Shown: positions 16,088 to 25,548, counted from the stretch's first letter. The stretch is DNA of 64,000 bases from CBDCFV01 sp965203835 (GCA_965203835.1 OZ241919.1:1612001-1676000); one strand, 5' to 3'. The notes: generated by a model not told the origin, from the letters alone. Translations and numbers: made by a program.

Positions 16088-16702
16088 CTACCCCCCGCCC
16101 AGCACCACACGGACGATGCGCTTTTCCAGTGCCAGGGCAAGCTGGGTGGTCAGGTCCAGCCTTTCGTGGTTGCCGATGGCGCCGATGAAGGCCACGCCGA
16201 GAATGCGGCCCACGCGGAAGTCGATGACGGTGGACGAAATCAGCCCGGCGATGCCGCCTTGAAGCACCTTGAGGGCTACGGCTTCGTCGAAGAAGCCGTT
16301 AACCTCCAGCCGCTCTGCGGAGATGAGTTGCTGGTCTCCGCCCACGTTTTCCCCCAAGTTCTCTTCGAAGTCCTTCAGGAAAATGTCGGTCATCCAATCG
16401 GAGACGGACTGGGGGTTGTCGAACAGGTGGGCAACGGTGGCGGCGGCGAAGTTGAATCCGTCGTGGGTGAAAGCGGAAGAGGTCTCTCCGAATTCCCGCA
16501 TGAAGCCAGTGACCCGGCCCGCGGCGCTGAAACGCTCGGCAGTGTTTCCGGAGAAACCGTGTTCGGCCATGGCGGCGTTGTCCAGCGGACCCTCCCGCAC
16601 AACCTGGAACTTGTTAAACTCCTCGGGCAACTCGGCCCGGTCCAATACCATGAATTCAAGGGCGTCGGTGGTGACGCTGAAGGTGGCTCTTTCTAATGCC
16701 AT
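16088..16702 (-). CDS. Hypothetical protein
   Basis: The 204-residue protein starts MALERATFSVTTDALEF at ATG 16702; the frame is open a further 20 codons upstream, but the sequence there is less protein-like. It has no signal peptide and no clear motif. The C-terminal third is Ile/Val/Gly-rich (GGIAGLISSTVIDFRVGRI). Codon use matches the neighbours, so it is probably a real gene. No family recognised. Confidence 0.65.
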   Translation of the reverse strand: MALERATFSVTTDALEFMVLDRAELPEEFNKFQVVREGPLDNAAMAEHGFSGNTAERFSAAGRVTGFMREFGETSSAFTHDGFNFAAATVAHLFDNPQSVSDWMTDIFLKDFEENLGENVGGDQQLISAERLEVNGFFDEAVALKVLQGGIAGLISSTVIDFRVGRILGVAFIGAIGNHERLDLTTQLALALEKRIVRVVLGGG

Positions 16703-16834
16703 AGTGGGAGACGGTACCTCCGTCAGACTAGGGGCTATGACGCGCCCCAATATTGGCTGCAACGGCCGGCGTTACCGTTTGCCGACCGTTGCGCTTGCAC
16801 GCCACCTCCGTCTTCATGGAGGCGGCGTGCCTTT

Positions 16835-16884
16835 GTCATTCCCGCGCAGGAACATCACCCCCGCGCAGGCGGGGGCGGGAATCC
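16835..16884. repeat. Dispersed palindromic repeat, composite form
   Basis: GTCATTCCCGCGCAGGAACATCA, then CCCCCGCGCAGGCGGGGGCGGGAATCC has the same composite structure as at 10991. It lies between the hypothetical gene and the Asp-box propeller gene. Confidence 0.8.
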
Positions 16885-16920
16885 CATTGGCAGATGACTT
16901 CTGGTGCCCCGCTTAGCCGC

Positions 16921-17973
16921 CTAGCCACACACCAGGGTGTATATGTGACGGTAGCGCGACAGTTCCAGGGGCAACTCGCTCTTGCTCCAGGTATCGCCGC
17001 CGTCCTGGCTGCTGTAGACCTGCCCCAGGGAGGAACAGCAGTGCAGGTGGGACGGATTGTCCCGCTCTATGGTGACGCCGTACATCCGGCTGGGCGGGAC
17101 GTCGCCGATGTCGATTCTCTCCCAAGTCTCGCCGACATCCCGGCTGCGGAACAGTGCTCCCGCTTCCTGCGTGCCTTTGGGGGAACCGCCTCCGCCAGCG
17201 CCGGCGGCAAGGTACAGGGTCTTGGGGTCGTCGGGGGCCACCGCCAGGTCGCGGCAATAGGAGCCGCCGGGGAACATCTCTTCAACCTGGACATGCTCCC
17301 ACTTGTGGCCCCGGTCGCGGCTGCGGAACATGGCGACCTGGGTGATTATGTGCACGGTGCCGGGGGCGGCGGAACTGACTTGCACGCCGTGGAGGTCCAG
17401 GGTGTTGTTGCGCAGGTAAGGGCCGTCGATCAACGACTCCCAACTCTCGCCGCCGTCGCGGCTGCCAAGCAGGCCGCCCACCTCGATGGCGCCGTACATG
17501 TCCATGGGGTCCGATGGGTCGGCGGCTATGTCGATGACCCGCTTGCCCAGGGGTGGCATGTAGGTGGTGATGTGGGGGAACTTTACCCGCTCGGTGTTCA
17601 TCATGTTCCAGGTCTTTCCGCCGTCCTGTGACCTGGATATGGCGCATGGCTCGAACCCGGCGAAAACGACGTCGGGGTTTTGGAGGTGGAAGGCCAGCGA
17701 CCAGACGTCCTTTTTATCCGAGTCCAAGGCTTCCCAATGGTCGCCTTGATCGTCACTGCGATACACCCCCAGGTTGGTGCCGGCGTATACCACGTTGCCG
17801 TTTTCCGGGTGGACCAGCAGCGCCCGTACCTGGGGCTCCGACGGCAGCCCGTTGGCGATGGACTCCCATTCGCCTCCGTCAGCGGCCCGGCGGTATAGGC
17901 CGCCCTCTCCTATGTAGTCTCCTTCTCCCGCCAACCCGGCGTATATGTAGGCCTGTTTATTTGCAGTAGCCAT
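16921..17973 (-). CDS. Asp-box (BNR) beta-propeller protein, sialidase/photosystem-stability-factor-like
   Basis: The 350-residue protein has at least six Asp-box motifs of the form S-x-D-x-G-x-x-W: SDDQGDHW, SQDGGKTW, SRDGGESW, SRDRGHKW, SRDVGETW and SQDGGDTW. These mark successive blades of a propeller. The family includes sialidases and the Ycf48 assembly factor, but no sialidase catalytic Arg triad or Tyr/Glu was identified, so no enzymatic role is claimed. The ATG at 17973 is chosen because CTTGGAGG lies just upstream. No signal peptide. Confidence 0.85.
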   Translation of the reverse strand: MATANKQAYIYAGLAGEGDYIGEGGLYRRAADGGEWESIANGLPSEPQVRALLVHPENGNVVYAGTNLGVYRSDDQGDHWEALDSDKKDVWSLAFHLQNPDVVFAGFEPCAISRSQDGGKTWNMMNTERVKFPHITTYMPPLGKRVIDIAADPSDPMDMYGAIEVGGLLGSRDGGESWESLIDGPYLRNNTLDLHGVQVSSAAPGTVHIITQVAMFRSRDRGHKWEHVQVEEMFPGGSYCRDLAVAPDDPKTLYLAAGAGGGGSPKGTQEAGALFRSRDVGETWERIDIGDVPPSRMYGVTIERDNPSHLHCCSSLGQVYSSQDGGDTWSKSELPLELSRYRHIYTLVCG

Positions 17974-18083
17974 GGATTTCCTCCAAGAGTAAACTATCTG
18001 GATTCTTTGTCTATTTGAGCGGCTTGTCAAGTGGTTGGAGTGCCATCAACCGTCCGCACCGACCCGTCTTGAGCAGCCCCCGG

Positions 18084-18165
18084 CCCGGTTTCCCGCCTTG
18101 GCGGGAATGACGGAGGAAGGGGGGCGGGAACTCGCCGGGGCAGGCGGGCGGGAATCCGCCGGGGG
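18084..18165. repeat. Degenerate cluster of the dispersed palindromic repeat
   Basis: CCCGGTTTCCCGCC TTG GCGGGAATGACGG is followed by GGGGCGGGAACTCGCC and GGCGGGCGGGAATCCGCC, two partial G-rich derivatives. They fill most of the gap between the Asp-box protein and the CoA-transferase operon. Confidence 0.65.
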
Positions 18166-18243
18166 CGGGCGTTCCGATACTCTGGCAACCACGCCGCTTC
18201 TGCGGTAGTATTTAGAACCGAAAGCCCTTCAGGAGACCACCCC

Positions 18244-18942
18244 ATGAAGAACAAGATTTTCGATACTTTTGACGCTGCAGTGGCGGACATCCCCAACGGC
18301 GTGACCGTTCTCTTCCCGGGTTTCGGAGGCGTGGGCGTGCCCCGAAACCTGATCGCCGCGCTGCGCCGGCAGGGGGCCAAGGAGTTGACCGGCGTCTCCA
18401 ACAACGCCGGTCAGATGGGGAGCACCACCGACGTGGGTATCCTGGTGGAAGCGGGGCAGATGAAGAAGATGGTCTGCGCTTTCACCGCCGCCACCCATCC
18501 GTCGCAGGTAACCCCCTTTGTCCGAATGTACAACAACGATGAAATCGACGCCGAACTGGTTCCCCAGGGCACGCTGGCCGAGCGGCTGCGGGCCGCCGGG
18601 TCCGGCATCGGCGGCTTTTACACTCCCACCAGCGTGGGCACCGAGTTGGCCGAGGGCAAGGAGCACCGGGAGATAAACGGGCGGATGCACGTGCTGGAGC
18701 ATCCCCTGCCCGGCGACTATGCTTTCGTGCGGGCTTGGAAGTGCGATACTTTCGGCAACCTTCAATTCCGCCTCACCCAGCGCAACTTCAATGTGGTTAT
18801 GGGCATGGCGGGGAAGACGACCATTGTCGAGGTAGAGGAAGACATTGTGCCGGTTGGGGGCATAGACCCGGACCACATACACCTTTCGGGTATATACGTG
18901 GACCGGATAGTCAAGATACCCGCCGACGGCATTTGGGACTGA
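18244..18942 (+). CDS. 3-oxoacid CoA-transferase subunit A
   Basis: The 232-residue alpha subunit of a class I CoA-transferase (SCOT/AtoDA/PcaIJ type) moves CoA between a dicarboxylyl or acetyl donor and a 3-oxoacid. The family glycine-rich CoA loop is LFPGFGGVGVPRNLI and the SNNAGQ motif follows at about residue 57. Length matches family alpha subunits. The beta subunit follows 70 bases downstream on the same strand. The natural acyl substrate cannot be decided. Confidence 0.92.
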   Translation: MKNKIFDTFDAAVADIPNGVTVLFPGFGGVGVPRNLIAALRRQGAKELTGVSNNAGQMGSTTDVGILVEAGQMKKMVCAFTAATHPSQVTPFVRMYNNDEIDAELVPQGTLAERLRAAGSGIGGFYTPTSVGTELAEGKEHREINGRMHVLEHPLPGDYAFVRAWKCDTFGNLQFRLTQRNFNVVMGMAGKTTIVEVEEDIVPVGGIDPDHIHLSGIYVDRIVKIPADGIWD

Positions 18943-19012
18943 CTTCAGGGCACGCGGAAATCTTCGCGTACCGTGCGGCCAATACGGCCAACCTACTCAC
19001 CGGAGGTTAAAA

Positions 19013-19693
19013 ATGGCGGACAAGCCCAAGTTGGCGAGGCAAACAATGTGCGACCGGTTGGCGATGGAATTCCAGGACGAATGGATAGTCAACTTGGGCG
19101 TGGGTATGCCTACCCTATGCTCCAACTACGTGGACCACAGCAGGAGCATCATCACCCATTCGGAGAACGGGGTTATCGGCTACGGCCCGATAGCGGGAGA
19201 GGGTGAGGAGGACAGGCACTTGGTCAACGCGGGCGGACAGTTCGTCACCGCCCAACCGGGAATGTCGATACTGCATCACGCCGACTCTTTCGCCGTCATC
19301 CGCGGCGGGATGGTGGACGTCACCGTCATGGGAGCTTACGAGGTGGCGGAGAACGGTGACTTCGCCAATTGGCGCATCCCTTCACGCAAGGGCGGCGGCA
19401 TCGGCGGAGCGATGGACCTGGCGGCCTGCGCCAAGCGGGTGTTCATTGCAATGGAGCACACCACCCGCGACGGCAAACCCAGGATGTTAAGCCGTTGCAG
19501 CCTTCCCATCACCGCGCCGGGGGTCGTCAAGCTGGTGGCCACCGACCTGGGCTTGTTCGAGGTGACGACCGAAGGGTTCGTGCTGCGGGAACACGCCCCG
19601 GGCTGGAACCCGGAGGAAATACAGGAATTGACGGAAGCAAGGCTTATCATCCCCGACGACCTGCGCGAGTTCCGGATGCGGGGGCAGGAGTAG
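19013..19693 (+). CDS. 3-oxoacid CoA-transferase subunit B
   Basis: The 226-residue beta subunit contains the catalytic glutamate in HSENGVIGYGP, which forms the CoA thioester intermediate. It also has the NLGVGMPTL start, the GGMVDVTVMGAYEV segment and the GAMDLAACAKRVF motif of the family. It has GGAGG upstream and pairs with the alpha-subunit gene just before it. Confidence 0.93.
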   Translation: MADKPKLARQTMCDRLAMEFQDEWIVNLGVGMPTLCSNYVDHSRSIITHSENGVIGYGPIAGEGEEDRHLVNAGGQFVTAQPGMSILHHADSFAVIRGGMVDVTVMGAYEVAENGDFANWRIPSRKGGGIGGAMDLAACAKRVFIAMEHTTRDGKPRMLSRCSLPITAPGVVKLVATDLGLFEVTTEGFVLREHAPGWNPEEIQELTEARLIIPDDLREFRMRGQE

Positions 19694-19699
19694 GAAGGA

Positions 19700-20065
19700 T
19701 TGGGGACATTTACGGCAACCCTTGAAGTGGGGAACTTGAACGGGGCTGAATTTGCCAGCGTGGAGGCCCTGGTAGACACGGGCGCGTACTACACCATGGT
19801 GGATAGGGACTTGCTGGAAGGCTTGGGAATTCAGCCCACAGAACAAGTGCAACTATATTTGGCCGATGGCAGTGTCGTGGAGTACGACATGGGAGAAGCG
19901 CGGCTGCGGTTGGGAAGAGCGGCACGCCCCACTGTTGTGGTGTTCGGCCCTCCGGGGGTTCGTTCCCTGATTGGAGCAATGACTCTGCAACTGTTCCGGT
20001 TGGTAGCCGACTCGGTGAACGAGCGGCTGATCCCCATGCCCATGCTTCAGGCGCGTCCTTTCTAA
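19700..20065 (+). CDS. Retropepsin-like aspartic protease family protein
   Basis: The 121-residue protein has the clan AA signature ALVDTGAYYTMVDRDLL (DTGA active-site loop), then VVEYDMGEARLRLG and a hydrophobic-glycine IGAMTL element. These are features of single-domain bacterial retropepsin-like proteins, which act as dimers. It starts with TTG six bases after the CoA-transferase beta stop, so it may ride on that transcript. Proteolytic activity is not proven for this subgroup. Confidence 0.8.
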   Translation: MGTFTATLEVGNLNGAEFASVEALVDTGAYYTMVDRDLLEGLGIQPTEQVQLYLADGSVVEYDMGEARLRLGRAARPTVVVFGPPGVRSLIGAMTLQLFRLVADSVNERLIPMPMLQARPF

Positions 20066-20085
20066 ACCACCGTTCAATCAATGCA

Positions 20086-20120
20086 AAGGCCGTGGTTACT
20101 CTGGCAGTAACCACGGCCTT
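20086..20120. terminator. Bidirectional hairpin terminator between convergent genes
   Basis: A perfect 15-base-pair stem, AAGGCCGTGGTTACT / AGTAACCACGGCCTT, has a five-base loop and lies between the convergent protease-like and SDR genes. The flanking T run is short on either strand, so termination strength is uncertain. Confidence 0.7.
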
Positions 20121-20142
20121 CAACTTGACGCTGCTCTGGTCT

Positions 20143-20895
20143 TTAGAAGAACGCCGTGCCCCCGTTGGCGTGGATGGCCTGCCCGGTTATGAAGCCGCCG
20201 TCGTCGCTCACCAGGAACAGGCAGGTGGCGGCGATTTCTTCCACCATACCTTGCCGCCCAAGGGGAATCCTCGATGCGTCAGGCGGGCGGCTCTGTGGGT
20301 ACCATTCGGGGTGTTCCCTCGACGTGTCTATGCTCCCCGGTGAGACCACGTTTACCCTGATGTTGTGGGGGGCGAATTCACTGGCCAAGCTACGGGCAAG
20401 GCCGACGAGACCCATCTTGGCCGCGGACACATGGGCCCGCTGGGCGGTGCCTTGGAAAGCGCCGTCTCCGGTGAAGAACAGTATTCGGCCGTACTGGTTT
20501 TCCACCATGGAGGGCAGCACGGCACTGGTGCAATAGAAAGCGCCGTCGAGGACCACTCCCCGCACCGTTTCCCAGTCCTCCAGCGTCACTTCAAGGAACG
20601 GCTTGTGTGGGCGGATGGCGGCATTGTTTATCAGGATGTCGATCTTTCCGAACTCGGACATGGCCATCGACACCATCGAGTCCACCTGTTCCTTGTTGCC
20701 CACGTCGGCCAAAACCGGCAACGCCCTGACGCCCAAGGCCCTCGCCTCTTCGGCGACCGATTCGGCTTCCTGACGGTTCGAGCGGGCGTTGACCACCACG
20801 TCCGCGCCTTCCGCGGCCAGCTTCAACACCGTGGCGCGGCCAATGTTGCGGCCGGAGCCGGTAACCAGGGCGACTTTGCCTTCCAGTCTATTCAT
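20143..20895 (-). CDS. SDR family protein lacking the catalytic Ser and Tyr
   Basis: The 250-residue classical short-chain dehydrogenase fold has the cofactor loop VTGSGRNIGRA, LADVGNKEQVD, the NNAAIRPHKPF segment and a C-terminal GGFITGQAIHANGG. The catalytic region, however, reads TGDGAFQGTAQRAHVSAAK: the Tyr of YxxxK is Val, and the preceding Ser position is Gly/Thr. The Lys is kept. NAD(P) can probably still bind, but normal SDR proton transfer is not supported. It may be a divergent or non-catalytic SDR. Confidence 0.85.
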   Translation of the reverse strand: MNRLEGKVALVTGSGRNIGRATVLKLAAEGADVVVNARSNRQEAESVAEEARALGVRALPVLADVGNKEQVDSMVSMAMSEFGKIDILINNAAIRPHKPFLEVTLEDWETVRGVVLDGAFYCTSAVLPSMVENQYGRILFFTGDGAFQGTAQRAHVSAAKMGLVGLARSLASEFAPHNIRVNVVSPGSIDTSREHPEWYPQSRPPDASRIPLGRQGMVEEIAATCLFLVSDDGGFITGQAIHANGGTAFF

Positions 20896-20925
20896 AAGTG
20901 ATACCTCGTAATCATGTGGAGTGTC

Positions 20926-21699
20926 CTACCCTTCCCGCAGGCGCCGAAGTTCTGCTCGAAGCCGTTCAGCTTCCATTTCCGCAGCACGCCGGGCGGTTTC
21001 AGCTGTCTGTTGAGCGGACTCGGCTGCCTGCCTGGCGGCCCGCTCTTCGCTGATGCTCGGGAGGTAGCGGCCGGTTTTGTGGTCGTAGAAGGACAATCGT
21101 CCTTCCTGGACACACAGGGTCAGGTCCAGGACCGGGCTGTATCCCTGGACCACACCCCTTGCCATGCGGCCAGCGGGAGCTGGCGTTTCGGTCACCGGAA
21201 GGGGTCGGTAAACCCCGCTTTCCAGGACATCCCCGGCAAGTTCATAGCCGTAATACCGGCCGCCGCTGGGGTCAAAGCGCCAGTACTCCCCCACACCTAT
21301 GGAAGCGTAGAGGGCAGGCTTGTCCCGGGTATCTACGTTGTGGGTGCTCCTTGACGCCACTTCCAAAGCGAAGTCAGGGGGCTTGCCGGCCTCCCAGACC
21401 AGATAGTTGTTCCGTTGGAAGACCTCGTCCGCTTCCACTCCGAAGGCCACGTACAGGTCCGGAGCAAGGTGGCCCCGGATACGGTCCTGCCGGTCATAGT
21501 AAACGGAACCGCTGGCATCAACCAGCACGTCAGGACGGTCTGCGAAGTAGTCGTGAAGCAGGTAGGCGCACTCGTGGATGGTGTAACCTTGTTCCATACT
21601 GTCCGGCTTGGGGTCGGGGTCAGGATAGAAGAAATTGTCGGAATAGTCCCTCTTGTAAGGGATGAAAGCAACGACCTGCTGGGAGAGGTTGGAAGTCAT
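20926..21699 (-). CDS. Uma2 family protein with C-terminal coiled coil
   Basis: The 257-residue protein has the Uma2/DUF820 PD-(D/E)XK-type core: an early HECAYLLHDYF helix, LAPDLYVAFGV (Asp strand), KPPDFALEVASRST (the E-x-x-S strand) and IGVGEYWRFDP. A C-terminal Ala/Glu/Arg-rich helix from about residue 215 should form a coiled coil. The ATG at 21699 has GAGG upstream. Uma2 proteins are presumed nucleases of unknown role. A related gene lies at 48464. Confidence 0.87.
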   Translation of the reverse strand: MTSNLSQQVVAFIPYKRDYSDNFFYPDPDPKPDSMEQGYTIHECAYLLHDYFADRPDVLVDASGSVYYDRQDRIRGHLAPDLYVAFGVEADEVFQRNNYLVWEAGKPPDFALEVASRSTHNVDTRDKPALYASIGVGEYWRFDPSGGRYYGYELAGDVLESGVYRPLPVTETPAPAGRMARGVVQGYSPVLDLTLCVQEGRLSFYDHKTGRYLPSISEERAARQAAESAQQTAETARRAAEMEAERLRAELRRLREG

Positions 21700-21820
21700 A
21701 AGAGGCCTCGTGTTGAGCCCCGCTAGCCGCATGGCAGGGGTGATTAGGCCGCCCTAGCTGGTCGCATGGCGGGGCGAAGACAATAAGTGCGGCTAATAAT
21801 AGCACAAGCCTGCCCCCGGC

Positions 21821-21849
21821 GGGTTTCCCGCCTGCGCGGGAAAGACGGG
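21821..21849. repeat. Dispersed palindromic repeat (AAGACGG variant)
   Basis: GGGTTTCCCGCC TGC GCGGGAAAGACGGG carries the TTTCCCGC/GCGGGAAA variant of the core. Confidence 0.75.
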
Positions 21850-21926
21850 AAGGGGGACCTACCGGGGCAGCATGCCCGCGCGATTTGACCAGGGCCTTTT
21901 CATTTTCCGGGTTGGGCTGCACAGGT

Positions 21927-21954
21927 CCCGTCTTTCCCGCGAAAGCGGGAATCC
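21927..21954. repeat. Dispersed palindromic repeat
   Basis: CCCGTCTTTCCCGC GAAA GCGGGAATCC is inverted relative to the previous copy, about 80 bases away. Confidence 0.75.
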
Positions 21955-21998
21955 ACATACTTCCAGCCTATGGCAATGTTCTCGTGGCGAGACCACAT

Positions 21999-22049
21999 GG
22001 ATTCCCGCCCCCGCCTTCGCGGGGGTGACGTTCCTGCGCGGGAATGACG
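21999..22049. repeat. Dispersed palindromic repeat, composite form
   Basis: GGATTCCCGCCCCCGCC TTC GCGGGGGTGACG, then TTCCTGCGCGGGAATGACG is the reverse orientation of the composite copies at 10991 and 16835. Confidence 0.8.
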
Positions 22050-22146
22050 AGAGAATGAAAGGCCCTGGATTTGACAGTTGGGTCAAGCCCCATTTACACT
22101 CGCCTTCAGCCCCCCTGACAAGCTTCTCCGGGGGTAGCCTTGCCAT

Positions 22147-25100
22147 GTGGAAAGAGTTATACAACTAATGGGCTGGACCGGCGCACTTCTTTGGCTCTTG
22201 CCGAAGCGTCTTCGTTCTTCTTGGCCGATCCTTCTTATTTCTTCTTTTGGGATAATCGCCGCCGTCACCCTGATGGCGGTCGGAGCGGGCTACTCCAACA
22301 TCCTTGCCGAAGGCGGCCTTCGCCACATCCTCGCCTCCACCAGCCCCGAAGTCCTCAACGTTCACGTCATCACCCAAAACCGCCCCATCGGCGCCAAGGA
22401 CTACGACAACCTGAGATCGACGGTGGAAGACATCGCCGATGCTCGCTTGGGTTACATGACCCGGAGAATCGAGCGGTACGGCAGGATAGAGGGAGACATA
22501 CGCTTTACCCGGGACCCAACGTCCGACCCTCTCAGATTGGACGCTATCTTTGTCCGTCCGTTCTTCCTCACCGGGTTCGAGGAGCACTCCCGCTTGGTCG
22601 ACGGCCGCTGGCCCCAAAACACCGCGTCAGTCAACGGGAACACGATTTCAGTGGAGACAGTGCTGGGAGCCGAGACCGCGTCGACGATGTCGCTTGGCGT
22701 GGGAGACAGCGTGGAGATGGTCCCTTTCTCCACCGACCAGTCGGAACGCATTTCGGTCCACATCGTAGGCTTGGCGGAGCCAATCGACTCCGGAGAAGAG
22801 TACTGGATGAACGGGCCGTCTTCCTATTTCGCCGTCCAAGACCTTGTAGACAGGCTGATGGCGCCGTTCTATATCAGCGAAGAGGTCTTCTTCGACGGCA
22901 TCGGCGCCAAGCACCCGTCACTGGTAGGCGACTTCACGTGGTTCCTGTTCCTGGACACCGAGGTGTTGACGGCATCCATGGTCGGCCATACCAAGGAAGC
23001 CCTGGACGGCCTGGAGACGGATGTCAACCGCCGGTTCCCTCAATCATTAGTGTTCACCGGCCTGAGGATAACCCTGCGGGAGTACGAGAAGGAGTTGTTG
23101 CTGGCCAGGGTGCCTATCTTCCTGTTCATATCATTGGTAGTGCTGGTTGTGCTCTACTTCCTGGCATTGGTGCTGGGACTGTTGGCCCGCTCACGGAACG
23201 ATGAAGCCAGTCTGCTGAGGAGTCGCGGGGCCAGTCTTTTCCAGGTGAGCGCCATACTGGTTGTCAGCGAAGGGATAGTGGCGGTGGCCGCCATCTTCCT
23301 GGGGCCTTTGCTGGCCTTCGTTATCCTGAAGTACCTGCTGCTTTCCACCATAGACCCGGTCACCGGCACGTCCCAACCAGTCGAGGTTGGACTTTCCCTG
23401 AACATGCTTTTGATGGGGGTGCTGGGCGGCCTTTTGAGCTTGGCCGTGCTGCTGTTCTCCAGCATCAGCCGGGCCCGGTTGGGCTTGGCAGAGTCATTGA
23501 GGGAACGGGCGCGCCCACCGACATTGCCGTTCCTGCAACGGTACTACGTGGACTTCCTGGTGTTGGCAGCCGTTGCATTTCTAATCTGGGAAATCCAAGG
23601 CCGAGAGGGGTTCTTTATAAGGGACCTGGCATCGCAGGACTTGAAACTTGACCTAGTGCCCCTTTTCGGTCCGGTGCTGATGCTGGTGGGAGTTGCGGTG
23701 GTGGTGCTGCGGTTGTTGCCCCTGCTGGTACGGTTGATTGCTTGGTTGGCCGAGCGAATCGGACCGGCGTGGATGGCGTTTCCGCTGGCGCGGTTCGCCC
23801 GGGACCCCCTGCCTCATGGTTCATTGGTGGTGATCCTGATTCTGGCGTCGGCCCTTGGAGTGTTCGGCGCGACTTTCCAGTCCACCCTGTCGCTGACCCA
23901 GACTCAGAGGACTCTCTATGCGGCCGGCGGCGACTTGTCGGTTACGGGTCCTACGTTAACGGTTTCCGACGGGGACAGGCTGGCCGAGGAGCCGGCCGTA
24001 GAGTCCTTCAGTCCCGTCATCCAGGAGTCTGGCATCCTGCTGGACGTGTTCCCGGGAGCTATAACCACGCTGCTGGCGGTTGACCCGGAGGCGCTCCCGC
24101 AGACGGTTTGGTTCCGGGATGACTTTGCCGACAAGAGCTTGAGGGAGTTGCTGGCGCCCTTGGGGCCGTCGCCGGTGAGCGCGGCGGGGCTGGGACTCGA
24201 AGACTTGAAGGGAATCGAGATACCGGGCGACGCGCGGAGACTGGGCATCTGGGTGGAAAAAAGCCGCCTGAACACAGGGCCGCTGGCATCCAACTTGAAC
24301 CTTTGGGCCAGGGTCTACGATGACCGCGGGCGGTACCGCAACCTTTTCCTTGGGGAATTGGAGCCCATCAAGGCATTGGGGATGGGGATGAGGGCACCGA
24401 CCACACCGACCGACACTCCGCCTGAGTGGGTCTATCTTGAGGAGGAGATACCTGAAAACCCTGATTTGCCGGTGGAAACTTCATGGCTTATTTCCATTTT
24501 TTTGAGCCGCGACTCGTTCACGCCGGTGCCGCCGGGCAGCGTCAGCTTCGACGATCTGACCATAAAAGGGCCGTCCACCCCACCCGAGGGCGTTGTCATA
24601 GAAGGATTCGAAGAGTACCGGGGATGGGTGACCCTGGTCAATGAAGGGGGCGTCCCCGACGTTGTGGAGAGGACGTCCTTTGGCGCCCATTCCGGAGAGG
24701 CGGGCCTCTCCATAGCATGGGAGGAGCCCTTCAAGGAGGCCAACCGCGGCGTGGTCCTGCCGCCCTACCCTTACCCGGCGCCGGCCATCGGCGGTCCGGG
24801 GTTCGTTCCCGGCCAAACGATGAGAATCAAGATTGGCAAGCACCTGCTGCCGGTGGTGGTGGAGGACACTACCAAGTTCTTCCCCACGTTGAACCCGTCG
24901 GCCCGTCCATTCCTGATCGTGCCGCTGGACATCTACACCCAATACGTCCGCCGTAGCTCCTCGGAGAGAGTTGACGACCCCCGGGAGTTCTGGGTGTCTT
25001 TGGAGGACGGCGTGGACCGGGACGCGGCGGCGGCCTCGATAAAGGATCGCCTTGGCGTGTTCGTCGGCGTCAGGGACCGGGACTCCTTGGTGAAGAATGC

Positions 25101-25548
25101 TTTGCGCAACCCGTTGGCGGGCGGCGGCTGGAACGGCCTGACTATCCTGGGAATGGCGGCCATCATCGTAGCCGTCCTGCTTACGCTGGTAATCCATGCC
25201 CTGGTGGCGATTCAGACCGGCAGAGTGGACCTGACGGTGGCCAGGACCCTGGGGCTGTCCAAGCTGCAACTCTTTCTGTCCCTGGGATTGGAGAGGGTAT
25301 TGGTGGCGATCGTGGGGCTGGCCGTAGGCAGCGCCGTGGGGGCCTGGATGGGCCGGTGGATCCTGGGCTACTTGGACGTCAACACCCGGGGCGAACCGTC
25401 CATTCCACCGATGATTCTCGCTGCCCAGGAATGGCTGATCATCCTGGTGCTGGGGGGGCTGGCCACCGCCCTGGTATTGGGCCTTATCGTCGCTGCAGTG
25501 TCCGCTCTCCGTTTGAGAGTGGCGGACATACTGCGAACCGGGGAATAG
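22147..25548 (+). CDS. Giant FtsX-like ABC transporter permease (1)
   Basis: The 1133-residue membrane protein has an N-terminal segment PILLISSFGIIAAVTLMAVG, a large outer domain, a central cluster of hydrophobic segments (from about residue 310 to 560) and a C-terminal FtsX block with further segments after residue 980. It is the MacB/FtsX fold doubled in one chain. A second outer region (about 590-980) includes a predicted beta-sandwich starting near GFEEYRGWVTLV. It likely partners the permease at 25700 and the ATPases at 29142 and 30163, acting in export or mechanotransmission. The start may be GTG 22147 or ATG 22168. Confidence 0.88.
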   Translation: MERVIQLMGWTGALLWLLPKRLRSSWPILLISSFGIIAAVTLMAVGAGYSNILAEGGLRHILASTSPEVLNVHVITQNRPIGAKDYDNLRSTVEDIADARLGYMTRRIERYGRIEGDIRFTRDPTSDPLRLDAIFVRPFFLTGFEEHSRLVDGRWPQNTASVNGNTISVETVLGAETASTMSLGVGDSVEMVPFSTDQSERISVHIVGLAEPIDSGEEYWMNGPSSYFAVQDLVDRLMAPFYISEEVFFDGIGAKHPSLVGDFTWFLFLDTEVLTASMVGHTKEALDGLETDVNRRFPQSLVFTGLRITLREYEKELLLARVPIFLFISLVVLVVLYFLALVLGLLARSRNDEASLLRSRGASLFQVSAILVVSEGIVAVAAIFLGPLLAFVILKYLLLSTIDPVTGTSQPVEVGLSLNMLLMGVLGGLLSLAVLLFSSISRARLGLAESLRERARPPTLPFLQRYYVDFLVLAAVAFLIWEIQGREGFFIRDLASQDLKLDLVPLFGPVLMLVGVAVVVLRLLPLLVRLIAWLAERIGPAWMAFPLARFARDPLPHGSLVVILILASALGVFGATFQSTLSLTQTQRTLYAAGGDLSVTGPTLTVSDGDRLAEEPAVESFSPVIQESGILLDVFPGAITTLLAVDPEALPQTVWFRDDFADKSLRELLAPLGPSPVSAAGLGLEDLKGIEIPGDARRLGIWVEKSRLNTGPLASNLNLWARVYDDRGRYRNLFLGELEPIKALGMGMRAPTTPTDTPPEWVYLEEEIPENPDLPVETSWLISIFLSRDSFTPVPPGSVSFDDLTIKGPSTPPEGVVIEGFEEYRGWVTLVNEGGVPDVVERTSFGAHSGEAGLSIAWEEPFKEANRGVVLPPYPYPAPAIGGPGFVPGQTMRIKIGKHLLPVVVEDTTKFFPTLNPSARPFLIVPLDIYTQYVRRSSSERVDDPREFWVSLEDGVDRDAAAASIKDRLGVFVGVRDRDSLVKNALRNPLAGGGWNGLTILGMAAIIVAVLLTLVIHALVAIQTGRVDLTVARTLGLSKLQLFLSLGLERVLVAIVGLAVGSAVGAWMGRWILGYLDVNTRGEPSIPPMILAAQEWLIILVLGGLATALVLGLIVAAVSALRLRVADILRTGE

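Larger units (their letters stand above)
21700..22146. other. Gene-free region with three palindromic repeats
   Basis: This 447-base gap lies between divergent genes (Uma2 on the minus strand, permease on the plus strand) and should hold both promoters. Apart from three copies of the dispersed palindromic element, no coding sequence or RNA gene was seen. Confidence 0.6.

Noticed and set aside
21821..22049. Clustered palindromic repeats as a CRISPR array
   Set aside because: Spacing and orientation are irregular and the copies occur singly throughout the window.
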